Positions 42,097 to 49,499 of a DNA stretch of 59,271 nucleotides are shown here, piece after piece. Each line of letters begins with the position of its first letter. The stretch's first letter is position 1. Position numbers and translations under genes: made by a program. The stretch covers positions 1 to 59,271 of the forward strand of contig NZ_LZKR01000126.1 in the NCBI RefSeq assembly GCF_001672915.1, written 5' to 3'. This stretch comes from Mycobacterium sp. 1245805.9. Its GTDB lineage: Bacteria > Actinomycetota > Actinomycetes > Mycobacteriales > Mycobacteriaceae. Below the pieces are notes generated by a model. That model was not told where the DNA came from. It ran no database searches and worked only from the letters and a program-made list of their open reading frames with translations.

Positions 42097-42857
42097 CCCG
42101 TACCGCTCCCCCGCCAATCTCGACGGGCGGGCGGGATTCCCGCCGACGCGGATGGCTTGCCAACCCCAAGGTCGATCTCTGGGTCGTTTGGTGGACCATC
42201 CCCGTCTTCTATGCGCTGCAGGGCATCATCTACGTCCCACTGGCTCGGCTGATGCCGCCTCGCCGGCCGGATATCACACCGGAGCAGGTCGCGGCGTTCT
42301 TCGATCATCAGTCGCTTGGCATCAAGATCGGATTCGGGTCGCTGATGGTGATCGCCGGCTTCGTCGGCCCGGCCAACGGCCTCATCGCCTACCAGATCCG
42401 GCGCATGTCGGTGCATCCCGTTTTCTCGTACGCATTCATCGCAACGCTCTCGGTCGGTGCGACACCGGGTTTCCTATGGGGCGCCTTCGCGTTCCTCACG
42501 GCGGTGTTGCGGCCGGGTCGCTCGCCCGAGACGCTGATGTTGCTGTACGACATGGCGTTTCTGTCGTACATCGGATCCCTGGGTTGCTTCGCCGCGGCGT
42601 GGGCAGTGCTGGGGGCGGCGATTCTGCTCGACAAGAACAACATCTATCCGAAGTGGTTCGCGTACGCCACAATCTGGCAGATTGTCACCGAGTTCCTTGC
42701 GGCGGTTGTGTTCAACTTCCACTCCGGCCCATTCGCGTGGAACGGCTTGATGGCGTTCTACATCGACACGGCGGTTTACCTTTTCTGGCAGGTCTGCCAG
42801 TTCTACGTGCTCTACAGGGCGATCCAGCGGCAACCGATCAACGATTTGTCAGCGTGA
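42093..42857 (+). CDS. Six-helix membrane protein, family A copy 2
   Basis: This is a 254-aa protein, a diverged tandem paralogue of the previous one, with matching blocks 'QVAAFFDHQS', 'PETLMLLYDMAF', 'YPKWFAY' and 'HSGPFAWNGLMAF'. It has about six helices. Invariant polar residues in the pair (Asp in 'NDMAW/YDMAF', Ser-Gly-Pro-Phe-Ala-Trp-Asn-Gly) are candidates for cofactor or partner contact. Together the two could form a heterodimeric integral membrane unit. It precedes the cytochrome-oxidase-subunit-III-like gene by 36 bases. Confidence 0.75.
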   Translation: MTRTAPPPISTGGRDSRRRGWLANPKVDLWVVWWTIPVFYALQGIIYVPLARLMPPRRPDITPEQVAAFFDHQSLGIKIGFGSLMVIAGFVGPANGLIAYQIRRMSVHPVFSYAFIATLSVGATPGFLWGAFAFLTAVLRPGRSPETLMLLYDMAFLSYIGSLGCFAAAWAVLGAAILLDKNNIYPKWFAYATIWQIVTEFLAAVVFNFHSGPFAWNGLMAFYIDTAVYLFWQVCQFYVLYRAIQRQPINDLSA

Positions 42858-42893
42858 GACGGGTGCGCCGACATACAGGAATGAAGCAGTCCC

Positions 42894-43520
42894 ATGAGTG
42901 ATGCGCAGCAGATCGAAATGACGCCAGGCGATTCCGCCACGGAACACGCGACCTCCCCCACGCAGCCCCGGACTCGATACTTGCCCGGCGACGGGGCGAT
43001 GTGGTTCTTCGTGCTCGGCGACATGATCATCTTCGCCTCGTACTTTGTCGCTTTCATGATCTTCCGCCGGCGTGAAGCGAGCGCTTTCATCGCTGCGCAA
43101 AACAACATGTATCTCGACCTGGGCGTGGTCAACACGCTGCTGTTGGTGTTCAGCTCGTGGCTGGCAGCGCGGGCCGTCCTCGCGGCGCGTTCCCGCGACG
43201 GTGAACGGACCACACGCCTTCTCGCCGCCACCGGCGCATGCGGTGTGTTGTTCATCGTGTTGAAATTGTCCGAGTGGTGGCTTGAGGTCAGCGCGGGCCA
43301 CACCTTCCCTTCCGGCACTTTCATGTCGTTTTATTACGTCTTGACCGGCGTCCACATGCTGCACGTCGTCATGGGTTTGAGCATCCTGACGGTGGTCGTG
43401 GTCTACATCCGCAGAAATGCGGACCCTAGGGCGCCCGTCGTCGAGCAGGGCACCACCTTCTGGCACATGGTGGATCTGCTGTGGGTGATCATCTTCGCGC
43501 TGCTCTACGTAATGAGGTGA
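42894..43520 (+). CDS. Cytochrome c oxidase subunit III-like (NorE-type) protein
   Basis: This is a 208-aa protein. After 30 polar residues it has five membrane helices with the subunit III blocks 'GDMIIFASYFVAFMIFRR', 'YYVLTGVHMLHVVMG' and 'FWHMVDLLWVIIFALLY'. The length and five-helix form match NorE and the short bacterial CoxC proteins. In Nor systems NorE is non-catalytic and supports maturation or stability. No subunit I or II (or NorB/NorC) gene lies nearby, and the resident aa3 oxidase genes lie elsewhere in mycobacteria. Here it presumably supports another membrane complex encoded by the island. Confidence 0.88.
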   Translation: MSDAQQIEMTPGDSATEHATSPTQPRTRYLPGDGAMWFFVLGDMIIFASYFVAFMIFRRREASAFIAAQNNMYLDLGVVNTLLLVFSSWLAARAVLAARSRDGERTTRLLAATGACGVLFIVLKLSEWWLEVSAGHTFPSGTFMSFYYVLTGVHMLHVVMGLSILTVVVVYIRRNADPRAPVVEQGTTFWHMVDLLWVIIFALLYVMR

Positions 43521-43524
43521 GTGA

Positions 43525-43794
43525 ATGACGGATGCAAGACGCATTACCTACGTCTGGCTGGTGCTGTCAGCCGTCACCGTCGTGACGTGGCTTTTGGGCC
43601 ACGCCGAACAAGGATATGGGCGCACTGCGACCACGGCGGTGGCCATGGTGGTTCTCGCTATCGCAATGGGCAAGGCCTACTTGATCATTCGACACTTCAT
43701 GGAAGTGCGATCGGGCCCGCGGTGGCTTCGGGTCTTCATCGACGTCTGGATCGTGACGCTATCAGGCACGATTGTCGGGATATACCTATGGTGA
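43525..43794 (+). CDS. Prokaryotic cytochrome oxidase subunit IV/NorF-like protein
   Basis: This is an 89-aa protein with three membrane helices ('VWLVLSAVTVVTWLLG', 'ATTAVAMVVLAIAMGKAYLI', 'VFIDVWIVTLSGTIVGIYL') and 'KAYLIIRHFMEVR', the conserved core of the COX4_pro family. It starts 4 bases after the subunit III-like gene, as norF follows norE. It is probably a small accessory subunit of the same membrane complex. Its stop overlaps the following CMD gene. Confidence 0.85.
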   Translation: MTDARRITYVWLVLSAVTVVTWLLGHAEQGYGRTATTAVAMVVLAIAMGKAYLIIRHFMEVRSGPRWLRVFIDVWIVTLSGTIVGIYLW

Positions 43795-44261
43795 TGCGCT
43801 CAGAACCCGCCGGCACCGCTGCGAGGGCGTCGTTCGATGAGATCGTCGGGGCCCGCCCGGAATATGCGGCGGCCCTGCGCGACGTTGAATACGCCCTCTG
43901 GAATCAGACCCTCGTATCTCCGATCCTCTTGGAGCTATGCAGATTGCGAATTGCCCAGATCCTCGGCTGCACCGTGGCGCTGGAACATCGCACACCTCAA
44001 GCGCTTGCAGATCGATTCGACGAAGCCATGGCCGACTCGCTGAGGTCGTGGCCGAACAGCGGTCGCTTCGACCGTCGGGCGCGTGCATGTCTCGGCTACG
44101 CCGAACAGCTCCTCGTCGACGCACAGGAGGTCTCCGACGAACTGTGCGGTGCGGTCATCGACGAGCTGGGGGAAGGAGGTTTCCTCGTCCTCACCTACGC
44201 ATGTGGGCTTTTCGAGACCACCCAGCGCGCGAGGCTCGTGCTGGGCGCGGCGAGGTGGTGA
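43788..44261 (+). CDS. Carboxymuconolactone decarboxylase/AhpD-like protein 1
   Basis: This is a 157-aa all-helical protein from ATG 43788 (GGGA at 43777-43780); GTG 43791 and ATG 43794 are alternatives. The signature helix 'ELCRLRIAQILGCTVALEHR' has the family Glu, Arg and His, but only one Cys where AhpD has C-x-x-C, so a thiol peroxidase cycle is unlikely. It is paired with the next gene, a second CMD-like protein; the two may form a hetero-oligomer. Confidence 0.8.
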   Translation: MVMRSEPAGTAARASFDEIVGARPEYAAALRDVEYALWNQTLVSPILLELCRLRIAQILGCTVALEHRTPQALADRFDEAMADSLRSWPNSGRFDRRARACLGYAEQLLVDAQEVSDELCGAVIDELGEGGFLVLTYACGLFETTQRARLVLGAARW

Positions 44262-44262
44262 G

Positions 44263-44727
44263 ATGGCAAGCACTCCACGAACTGGTATCTCCCTGGCCGA
44301 CGCCGCTGCGGAGTTGGGCGCTGCCCAGATTCGCTTCCAAGAGGTGGCCTACCCGGGCTGTGTTGACATCGTTACACGCGAACTCCTGCGAATTCTCAGT
44401 GGACGATTGTCGCGCTGTGCGATCTGCCGCAATCTGCGCCTGAACGCCGCGATCGATCGCGGATTTGACGAGGAAACCGTCCAGTACCTCGAGGATCCGG
44501 CTAGTGGCGATCTGCCCGCCCACCAACAAGTTGTCCTTCGCTTCACCAAGGCGTTCCTGACGGATCCCGAGGCCTTCGGAGCCACAGAATGGGCGGAGTT
44601 GCGGAACTACTACTCGCACGAGCAGGTGGCGGAACTGGTCCTCGACCTCGTGCGGTTTCGGCCGGGCTCGAAGCTGGTGGTTGCGGCCGGCATGGAACCG
44701 GACGACGACGAGCTCGTATATCGATAG
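44263..44727 (+). CDS. Carboxymuconolactone decarboxylase/AhpD-like protein 2 (CxxC)
   Basis: This is a 154-aa protein from ATG 44263 directly after the previous stop, with GAGGTGG upstream. The signature region 'ILSGRLSRCAICRNLRLNAA' carries a C-x-x-C pair, and 'SHEQVAELVLDLVRFRPGSK' follows. A redox-active thiol pair fits an AhpD-like disulfide carrier. The arrangement of one partner without and one with the CxxC suggests divided roles. It ends 10 bases before the next island-type palindrome. Confidence 0.8.
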   Translation: MASTPRTGISLADAAAELGAAQIRFQEVAYPGCVDIVTRELLRILSGRLSRCAICRNLRLNAAIDRGFDEETVQYLEDPASGDLPAHQQVVLRFTKAFLTDPEAFGATEWAELRNYYSHEQVAELVLDLVRFRPGSKLVVAAGMEPDDDELVYR

Positions 44728-44732
44728 ACGAT

Positions 44733-44760
44733 TGGCTGACTGTAGTCAGTCTGATACAGT
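44733..44760 (+). promoter_or_regulatory. Promoter with TGACT-NN-AGTCA operator (family B membrane gene)
   Basis: TTGGCT (44733-44738) and TACAGT (44755-44760) are 16 bases apart. The perfect 6-2-6 palindrome CTGACTGTAGTCAG (44736-44749) fills the spacer. The GTG start of the next gene is at 44800 with GGAGGG before it. Confidence 0.65.
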
Positions 44761-44799
44761 GCACGAGCGCACCCAATCTGCCGCTGATGAGGAGGGTTC

Positions 44800-45543
44800 G
44801 TGAACCTGCCGAGGCTGCACCAGCGTGCCGGCGGCATCGACCCGGCCGCGCGGGAAAGCGGATCTCCCCACACGGGGTTGACGTTTGAGCAGCACTCAGA
44901 ACAATCGGAGTTCGCGCAGCGTCGGGCCGACAAATGGCTTATCTCCGGCAGCCTCCTCATCGGCACGACGGCCCTGGGGGTCTTCGGGCTGCCCTTGTTC
45001 CTCCGGGGCGTTCAGTTGCTGCGCCGGGCCCAGCGCGATGGCCTCTCGGTTCGCCCGATGCTGGTCACCCTGCTCGGCTATCTGGTCATCATCGACGCCG
45101 CCATCAATACCGTGGGATGGGCGCTTGACACGGTGGCAAATCACAGTTTGCTTGCCCGCGTGCTACTCAACGGCTGGGGCAACATGTTCGACGCCGGCTA
45201 TTTCTGGCACTACAACGAGTTGTGGATCGGCGGCGCGGCGGGCCCCGGTGAAAAAGCCTGGGAGGTTGGTCTCATCCTGACGGTCTTCACCATGCGCATC
45301 GCCGCTGGAATCGGCTTCCTGCAGATGAAACGCTGGGGCCATCAGTGGATGGTCATCACCTGCTGGATGGGCGTGGTCATCTGGATCGGATACGTCTTCA
45401 ACATGACCATGTTCGCCGACGTGCGCTTCGCCGGCGTCGTGTTGCCGGTGGTCGGATGGTGGCTCTACGACATCTTCTATATCACCCCTTTCCTCGCAAT
45501 CCCCTACCTGCACACCGTCAATCGAGAAATCTTTTCCGACTAA
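44800..45543 (+). CDS. Multi-pass membrane protein, family B copy 1
   Basis: This is a 247-aa protein from GTG 44800, with GGAGGG at 44791-44796. It has about five membrane helices. Conserved loop or helix-end blocks include '[20 protein letters not shown]', '[15 protein letters not shown]', '[12 protein letters not shown]' and '[19 protein letters not shown]'. The many Asp, His, Glu and Tyr residues at fixed places could bind metal. It is strikingly similar to the protein at 48343-49050, the last 45 residues being almost identical. No named family was recognised; it does not match PmoA, PmoB or PmoC, AlkB, or NorB/NorC by motif. Confidence 0.8.
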   Translation: MNLPRLHQRAGGIDPAARESGSPHTGLTFEQHSEQSEFAQRRADKWLISGSLLIGTTALGVFGLPLFLRGVQLLRRAQRDGLSVRPMLVTLLGYLVIIDAAINTVGWALDTVANHSLLARVLLNGWGNMFDAGYFWHYNELWIGGAAGPGEKAWEVGLILTVFTMRIAAGIGFLQMKRWGHQWMVITCWMGVVIWIGYVFNMTMFADVRFAGVVLPVVGWWLYDIFYITPFLAIPYLHTVNREIFSD

Positions 45544-45632
45544 TGCGGCCAACGATTCGGAGAATTCACTTGCATAAGCAGGCATTTCGTCATCCAGTCC
45601 GGCTAGACAGACGTCCGCCTTGACGTTTACCG

Positions 45633-45650
45633 TTGACTTCAATCAGTCAA
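45633..45650. promoter_or_regulatory. Operator-like repeat before the NorD/NorQ operon
   Basis: TTGACT and AGTCAA arms at 45633-45638 and 45645-45650 are separated by 6 bases. Read with the usual 2-base gap, TGACTTCAATCA (45634-45645) matches the island palindrome with one mismatch. No convincing -10 box was seen. It lies 113 bases before the micropeptide gene in a 219-base gap (45544-45762). Confidence 0.45.
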
Positions 45651-45762
45651 ACTGACGGGCAAGGCGGACTGTGTTACCGGCTAAAGGAAGCGCGTATCGG
45701 CGGTCCGCCCCGGCAGATCACGCGTCGGTTCGTCCGCAGCACCCAACCAAGGAGGTCAGATC

Positions 45763-45867
45763 GTGGGTTACTTGTGGGAGATCGTGCGTTACGTCGCCGC
45801 CTGGGGCGGCACCGGATTGATCATTTGGTTCTGGTACTGGCTCTTCTCCAACATCGGTACGTTCTGA
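45763..45867 (+). CDS. 34-aa single-helix membrane micropeptide
   Basis: GTG 45763 to TGA 45865-45867, with a near-perfect ribosome binding site AAGGAGG (45749-45755). The peptide is almost wholly one aromatic membrane helix: 'WEIVRYVAAWGGTGLIIWFW' followed by 'YWLFSNIGTF'. It lies 16 bases before the NorD-like gene. It resembles the tiny accessory subunits (CydX-, CcoQ-like) of membrane oxidoreductases in size and character, although no sequence match is claimed. The strong ribosome binding site and tight packing make it a credible gene. Confidence 0.7.
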   Translation: MGYLWEIVRYVAAWGGTGLIIWFWYWLFSNIGTF

Positions 45868-45883
45868 GCGGTTCGGGGCACAT

Positions 45884-47413
45884 ATGGTTGAACTCGCCGA
45901 TGCCCACGCGCTGGCGCTCGAACGAAGTTGCGCCGTGACGGCGGTCGCGCTCAGTGAGCAGCGCCGCGAAGGCGCCCGGCTCGTCACGGGTGAGCGGCGC
46001 GCGTTCGGATTGAACGGCAAGCTCGCCTTCGTTCATGTCCCTTACCCCGCCCCGCCCGGCTGGACACGCAGAACGCTCACATGCGGTGTGGCCCTGCAAT
46101 GTTCGCCCTCAAAGGAGCGCGTCACCGAATATCGACTGAACGAGCTCTCCGCTCGCGAACTGCGGGCGCTCACGCTTGTCGAAGCCGGCGTCGCCCTCGG
46201 CTGGATCGCGTCGCGCTGGCCAGGCCTGCTATCCGAGATCAGACGAGTGCTACCCGAGCTCCCCACCGAAGCCGGTGACATGGACGCCCCCGAGATGCTC
46301 AACCGTGCGGTCGCGTTGGCAGCGACAGGGCAGGCGCTGACGGTGCACCCGCTGCTGGGTAACCTGCCGCTGGCCTACACGATGCCGCAGGGTTTGGCGG
46401 ACAGGCTGCGGCGCAGCTTTGGCAGGATGCCATGGACGACAACACAGAAGCGTCTGCCGCGGCCGTACTCGGTACCCGTCGGCGGCGACGGGGGTGTCCG
46501 CAATCCCAACCTGCCGCCGCCGAGCCGACCGCAGGACAACGACTTCGACATCACCCCCGACCATCGACCCGGCATCCCCTATCCGGAGTGGAATGCGTGG
46601 ACGAAGAGTTTTATGCGAGACCACGTGGCGGTTCTCGAGCGGGCACATGCCGGCCGCAATCGCCAACCCGGCTCCATCTCCGCCGACCTTCGAAAATGGT
46701 TCGAAGAACACACGCATCGCGCGATGCAGAATAGCCTCGAAGACGGCTCCGACCTGGACGTCGAACAATACGTCAGCTACTACGTCGACACGGCGACCGG
46801 CGAGGCGAGCGAACCCCGCATCTTCCGCGAATTGCTACCCAGCGGCCGAGACGTCGCCACTGCGCTGCTTCTCGACGGTAGTTCATCGCTGGGAGTGCAC
46901 GGCGGCCGGATCTTCCGATTGGAATTGGCTTGTGCCGATGCGCTTTCGCGTGCGATGAACCGTGCTCGCGAGCGCCACGGAATCTTCATGTTCACCGGAA
47001 ACACCCGACACCGCGTCGAAGTTCGGTGCCTGAAGGACTTCGATGACCCCCGATTTGTGCCGCCGAGCGGCCTCGGACTTCAGACCAGCGGTTACACGCG
47101 ACTCGGCGCGCCGCTTCGCCATTTGACGAACCGCCTTCTGGAGCAGCCCTCCGAGCGGCGCCTACTCATCGTCATCGGCGACGGGCTGATCTCCGATGAA
47201 GGTTATGAGGGCCGTTATGCCTGGGCGGATGCCGCACACGCGGTCGAGGAGGCCAACGACGCGGGGGTGTCGACCTACTACGTCGGCGTTGGTCCAACCC
47301 GAGTCGACCCGCTCCCGGAGGTGTTCGGGCCCCGTCGTTCTCAACGGATCCGGCGCGTAGAGGAGCTTCCGCAGGTGCTGGCTCATGTCCATCGTGAACT
47401 GGTCGCCGCATGA
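45884..47413 (+). CDS. NorD/CbbO-like VWA-domain activation protein
   Basis: This is a 509-aa cytoplasmic protein. The C-terminal VWA domain (about residues 325-500) has a MIDAS metal site: 'LLLDGSSSLGVHG' (D-x-S-x-S), Thr in 'SGYTRLGAPLRHL' and Asp in 'VIGDGLISDEGYEG'. The N-terminal 300 residues are the variable NorD/CbbO region. With its MoxR partner (4-bp overlap downstream), such proteins remodel or insert metal into a target enzyme: NorQD for the non-heme iron of NO reductase, CbbQO for Rubisco. No such target is encoded here, so the client is probably one of the island's membrane proteins. Confidence 0.88.
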   Translation: MVELADAHALALERSCAVTAVALSEQRREGARLVTGERRAFGLNGKLAFVHVPYPAPPGWTRRTLTCGVALQCSPSKERVTEYRLNELSARELRALTLVEAGVALGWIASRWPGLLSEIRRVLPELPTEAGDMDAPEMLNRAVALAATGQALTVHPLLGNLPLAYTMPQGLADRLRRSFGRMPWTTTQKRLPRPYSVPVGGDGGVRNPNLPPPSRPQDNDFDITPDHRPGIPYPEWNAWTKSFMRDHVAVLERAHAGRNRQPGSISADLRKWFEEHTHRAMQNSLEDGSDLDVEQYVSYYVDTATGEASEPRIFRELLPSGRDVATALLLDGSSSLGVHGGRIFRLELACADALSRAMNRARERHGIFMFTGNTRHRVEVRCLKDFDDPRFVPPSGLGLQTSGYTRLGAPLRHLTNRLLEQPSERRLLIVIGDGLISDEGYEGRYAWADAAHAVEEANDAGVSTYYVGVGPTRVDPLPEVFGPRRSQRIRRVEELPQVLAHVHRELVAA

Positions 47414-48192
47414 CGGATACCTATCTCGCAAACGGCAACGAGGTCCAGCTGTTCGAACAGGCCTTCCGCCAACGGATCCCGGTGATGCTCACCGGTCCTA
47501 CCGGGTGTGGCAAAACGCGGTTCGTCGAGCACATGGGCCTGCTGTTGGAGCGGCCGGTGGTCACCATCAGTTGCCACGACGATCTCACCAGCTCCGATCT
47601 CGTCGGGCGCTTCATGGTGACCGGTGGTGATGTGGTCTGGACCGATGGACCGTTGACCCGAGCCGTCAAAGCAGGCGCGATCTGCTACCTCGACGAAGTC
47701 GTCGAGGCTCGCCACGACTCGTTGGCCATCCTGCATTCGCTCACCGACCACCGGCGATCGCTATACCTCGACCGTGCCGGCGAAGTCGTGAAAGCGCCGG
47801 ACACCTTCATGCTCGTCTGCTCGTACAACCCGGCATATCGCAGCTCGCTCAAGGAACTCAAACCGTCGTTCCGCCAGCGGTTCGTCACGCTTGCGATGAC
47901 GTACTTGCCGCCCCACCGCGAGGCCGAAGTGATCGTCGCCGAGGCCGGCATTCCCCTGGCCACCGCGCAGCGGCTGGTCGCATGCGCGGTTGCGATCCGC
48001 ACCGCCGACGAAGCCTTTCACTTCGAGCCACCGTCGACCAGGGTGTTGGTTACGGCCGCGCAACTGATCGCAGCCGGCGCAGCCGAATTGGACGCGGCCG
48101 ACGCTTGCATACTTGCGCCCCTGAGCACCGACGGCGCCATCACCGACGGCCTACGTGAAGTCGCGGCAGCCAGCCTGGCCACCTCGCCTTAG
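47410..48192 (+). CDS. NorQ/CbbQ-like MoxR-family AAA+ ATPase
   Basis: This is a 260-aa AAA+ protein starting at ATG 47410 (ATGA overlap). It has Walker A 'GPTGCGKTRFVEHM', Walker B 'ICYLDEVVEA', sensor 1 'FMLVCSYNPAY' and the arginine-finger region 'SFRQRFVTLAM'. 'TISCHDDLTSSDLVGRF' is the NorQ/CbbQ-type block. It forms a hexameric ring acting with the VWA protein as a chaperone or activase. The length matches NorQ (about 265 aa). A membrane micropeptide gene follows after 25 bases. Confidence 0.92.
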   Translation: MTDTYLANGNEVQLFEQAFRQRIPVMLTGPTGCGKTRFVEHMGLLLERPVVTISCHDDLTSSDLVGRFMVTGGDVVWTDGPLTRAVKAGAICYLDEVVEARHDSLAILHSLTDHRRSLYLDRAGEVVKAPDTFMLVCSYNPAYRSSLKELKPSFRQRFVTLAMTYLPPHREAEVIVAEAGIPLATAQRLVACAVAIRTADEAFHFEPPSTRVLVTAAQLIAAGAAELDAADACILAPLSTDGAITDGLREVAAASLATSP

Positions 48193-48217
48193 AAAGCCCT
48201 AGAAAGGAGCTACCGGC

Positions 48218-48346
48218 ATGGATCTCAAAGAGCAGAAGCGCAAGCGAGCGCTCATCGTCTTCCAGATCGTCATCTACGGGTATTTGGCGGTGATGTTCGG
48301 GATCCAGCTCTATATGTCGTTCGCGCGCGGATGGTGGGATCTGTGA
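48218..48346 (+). CDS. 42-aa single-helix membrane micropeptide
   Basis: ATG 48218 to TGA 48344-48346, with AAAGGAG upstream at about 48203-48209. A basic N-terminus 'MDLKEQKRKRA' is followed by one membrane helix 'LIVFQIVIYGYLAVMFGIQL' and '[11 protein letters not shown]'. The positive-inside rule puts the N-terminus in the cytoplasm. The stop overlaps the start of family B copy 2 (GTGA), so the two are translationally coupled and probably form a complex. Confidence 0.75.
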   Translation: MDLKEQKRKRALIVFQIVIYGYLAVMFGIQLYMSFARGWWDL

Positions 48347-49050
48347 ATCTCCCCCTGCTCAACCGTCATTCAGGCGACCGCTCCGTCAGCCTCGAGGACC
48401 ACCAGGACGAATCGCGCCAGGCGCAGCGCCGCGCCGACAAGTGGATGATCGTCGGCGCCGCCCTGATGGGCATGTGGGCCCCGGGATTGATCGGTTTTCC
48501 CATCTTCATGCGCGGGGTGTGGCTGCAGCGCCAGGCCCTGCGCGCGGGTCTGTCGGTCCGGCCCATGATCGTGACCTTGATCGGTTACCTGGTCCTGATC
48601 GACGGAATGCTCAACAGCCTGGGCTGGGCACTGGACCTGGTCGCCAACCACACGTTGATCAACCGGGTGCTGATGGTCGGCTGGGGCAACATGTTCGACG
48701 CCGGCTACTTCTGGCACTACAACGAGCTGTGGGTCGGCGGGGCGGCCGGGCCGGGTGAGAAGGCCTATGTGGCGGGCTTGATTCTGACGGTCTTCTCCAT
48801 GCGGGTGGCCGCGGCGATCGGGTTCTTGCAGATGAAGCGGTGGGGTCATCAATGGATGGTCGTCACCTGCTGGATGGGCGTGGTGATCTGGTCCGCGTAC
48901 GTGTTCAACATGACGATGTTCGCCGACGTGCGCTACGCCGGTGTGGTGTTTCCGGTCATCGGCTGGTGGCTCTACGACATCTTCTACATCACCCCCTTCC
49001 TCGCGATCCCGTACCTGCACACGGTTAACCGCGAAATCTTCTCCGACTGA
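48343..49050 (+). CDS. Multi-pass membrane protein, family B copy 2
   Basis: This is a 235-aa protein from GTG 48343, overlapping the micropeptide stop. It is highly similar to the 44800-45543 protein over nearly the whole length, starting with the same 'NLP' residues and sharing '[20 protein letters not shown]', '[13 protein letters not shown]', '[12 protein letters not shown]' and '[12 protein letters not shown]'. The N-terminal 35 residues and loops differ most. Retention of the His/Asp/Glu/Tyr set in both copies supports a functional, perhaps metal-binding, core. The two copies flank the NorD/NorQ pair. Confidence 0.8.
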   Translation: MNLPLLNRHSGDRSVSLEDHQDESRQAQRRADKWMIVGAALMGMWAPGLIGFPIFMRGVWLQRQALRAGLSVRPMIVTLIGYLVLIDGMLNSLGWALDLVANHTLINRVLMVGWGNMFDAGYFWHYNELWVGGAAGPGEKAYVAGLILTVFSMRVAAAIGFLQMKRWGHQWMVVTCWMGVVIWSAYVFNMTMFADVRYAGVVFPVIGWWLYDIFYITPFLAIPYLHTVNREIFSD

Positions 49051-49070
49051 ACAGCTTTAAGGAGGACGCT

Positions 49071-49499
49071 ATGACCGCATCATCGCCCATTGAGGAAAAA
49101 GATCCGGCTGCCGATCTCGAGCCCGGGACAACCCCGTATTACGCCCGAATGCACAAATGGATCAAGCGCGCAGTCCTGGTATGCCTGGTGGCATTGGTCA
49201 TCGAAGGCGCGTTCACGTTGCCGTTCATGGCGGTCTACTACGGATACCCGACACTGAGTCTCACCGAAATCTGTAGCGAGCTCCTGAAGATTCGCTACTC
49301 CAACGACACCCTGGAGTGCAAGTACCCGTACCCGCCGTTCGGACCGCCGGAGGGGGCCGAGGGCAAGGCCACCGCGCAAGACGTGTGGGGCATCCAGCCG
49401 ATACCGAAGTACCACCGGCTCGGGTTCCGAGAACTGGTCAGGATTCATGACGAACGAGTCGCCCGCCAGGCGGCCCAACAGCATGCGGCGCCACATTGA
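49071..49499 (+). CDS. Single-pass membrane protein with extracytoplasmic domain
   Basis: This is a 142-aa protein from ATG 49071 with AAGGAGG upstream. One membrane helix (about residues 35-58, '[20 protein letters not shown]') is followed by an outside part with two Cys ('[11 protein letters not shown]', '[17 protein letters not shown]') that could form a disulfide. No family was recognised. It is tightly placed between family B copy 2 (20 bases) and a DapB-like gene (TTGA overlap), so it is probably a subunit or electron/ligand partner of the membrane complex. Confidence 0.75.
   Translation: MTASSPIEEKDPAADLEPGTTPYYARMHKWIKRAVLVCLVALVIEGAFTLPFMAVYYGYPTLSLTEICSELLKIRYSNDTLECKYPYPPFGPPEGAEGKATAQDVWGIQPIPKYHRLGFRELVRIHDERVARQAAQQHAAPH

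Noticed and set aside
42894..48192. Complete nitric oxide reductase (nor) operon
   Set aside because: Only NorE-, NorF-, NorQ- and NorD-like genes are present; no 12-helix NorB or heme-c NorC gene.
44800..49499. Particulate methane/ammonia monooxygenase (PmoCAB-like)
   Set aside because: Sizes are suggestive, but the recalled PmoA/PmoC motifs do not match and there is no cupredoxin PmoB.
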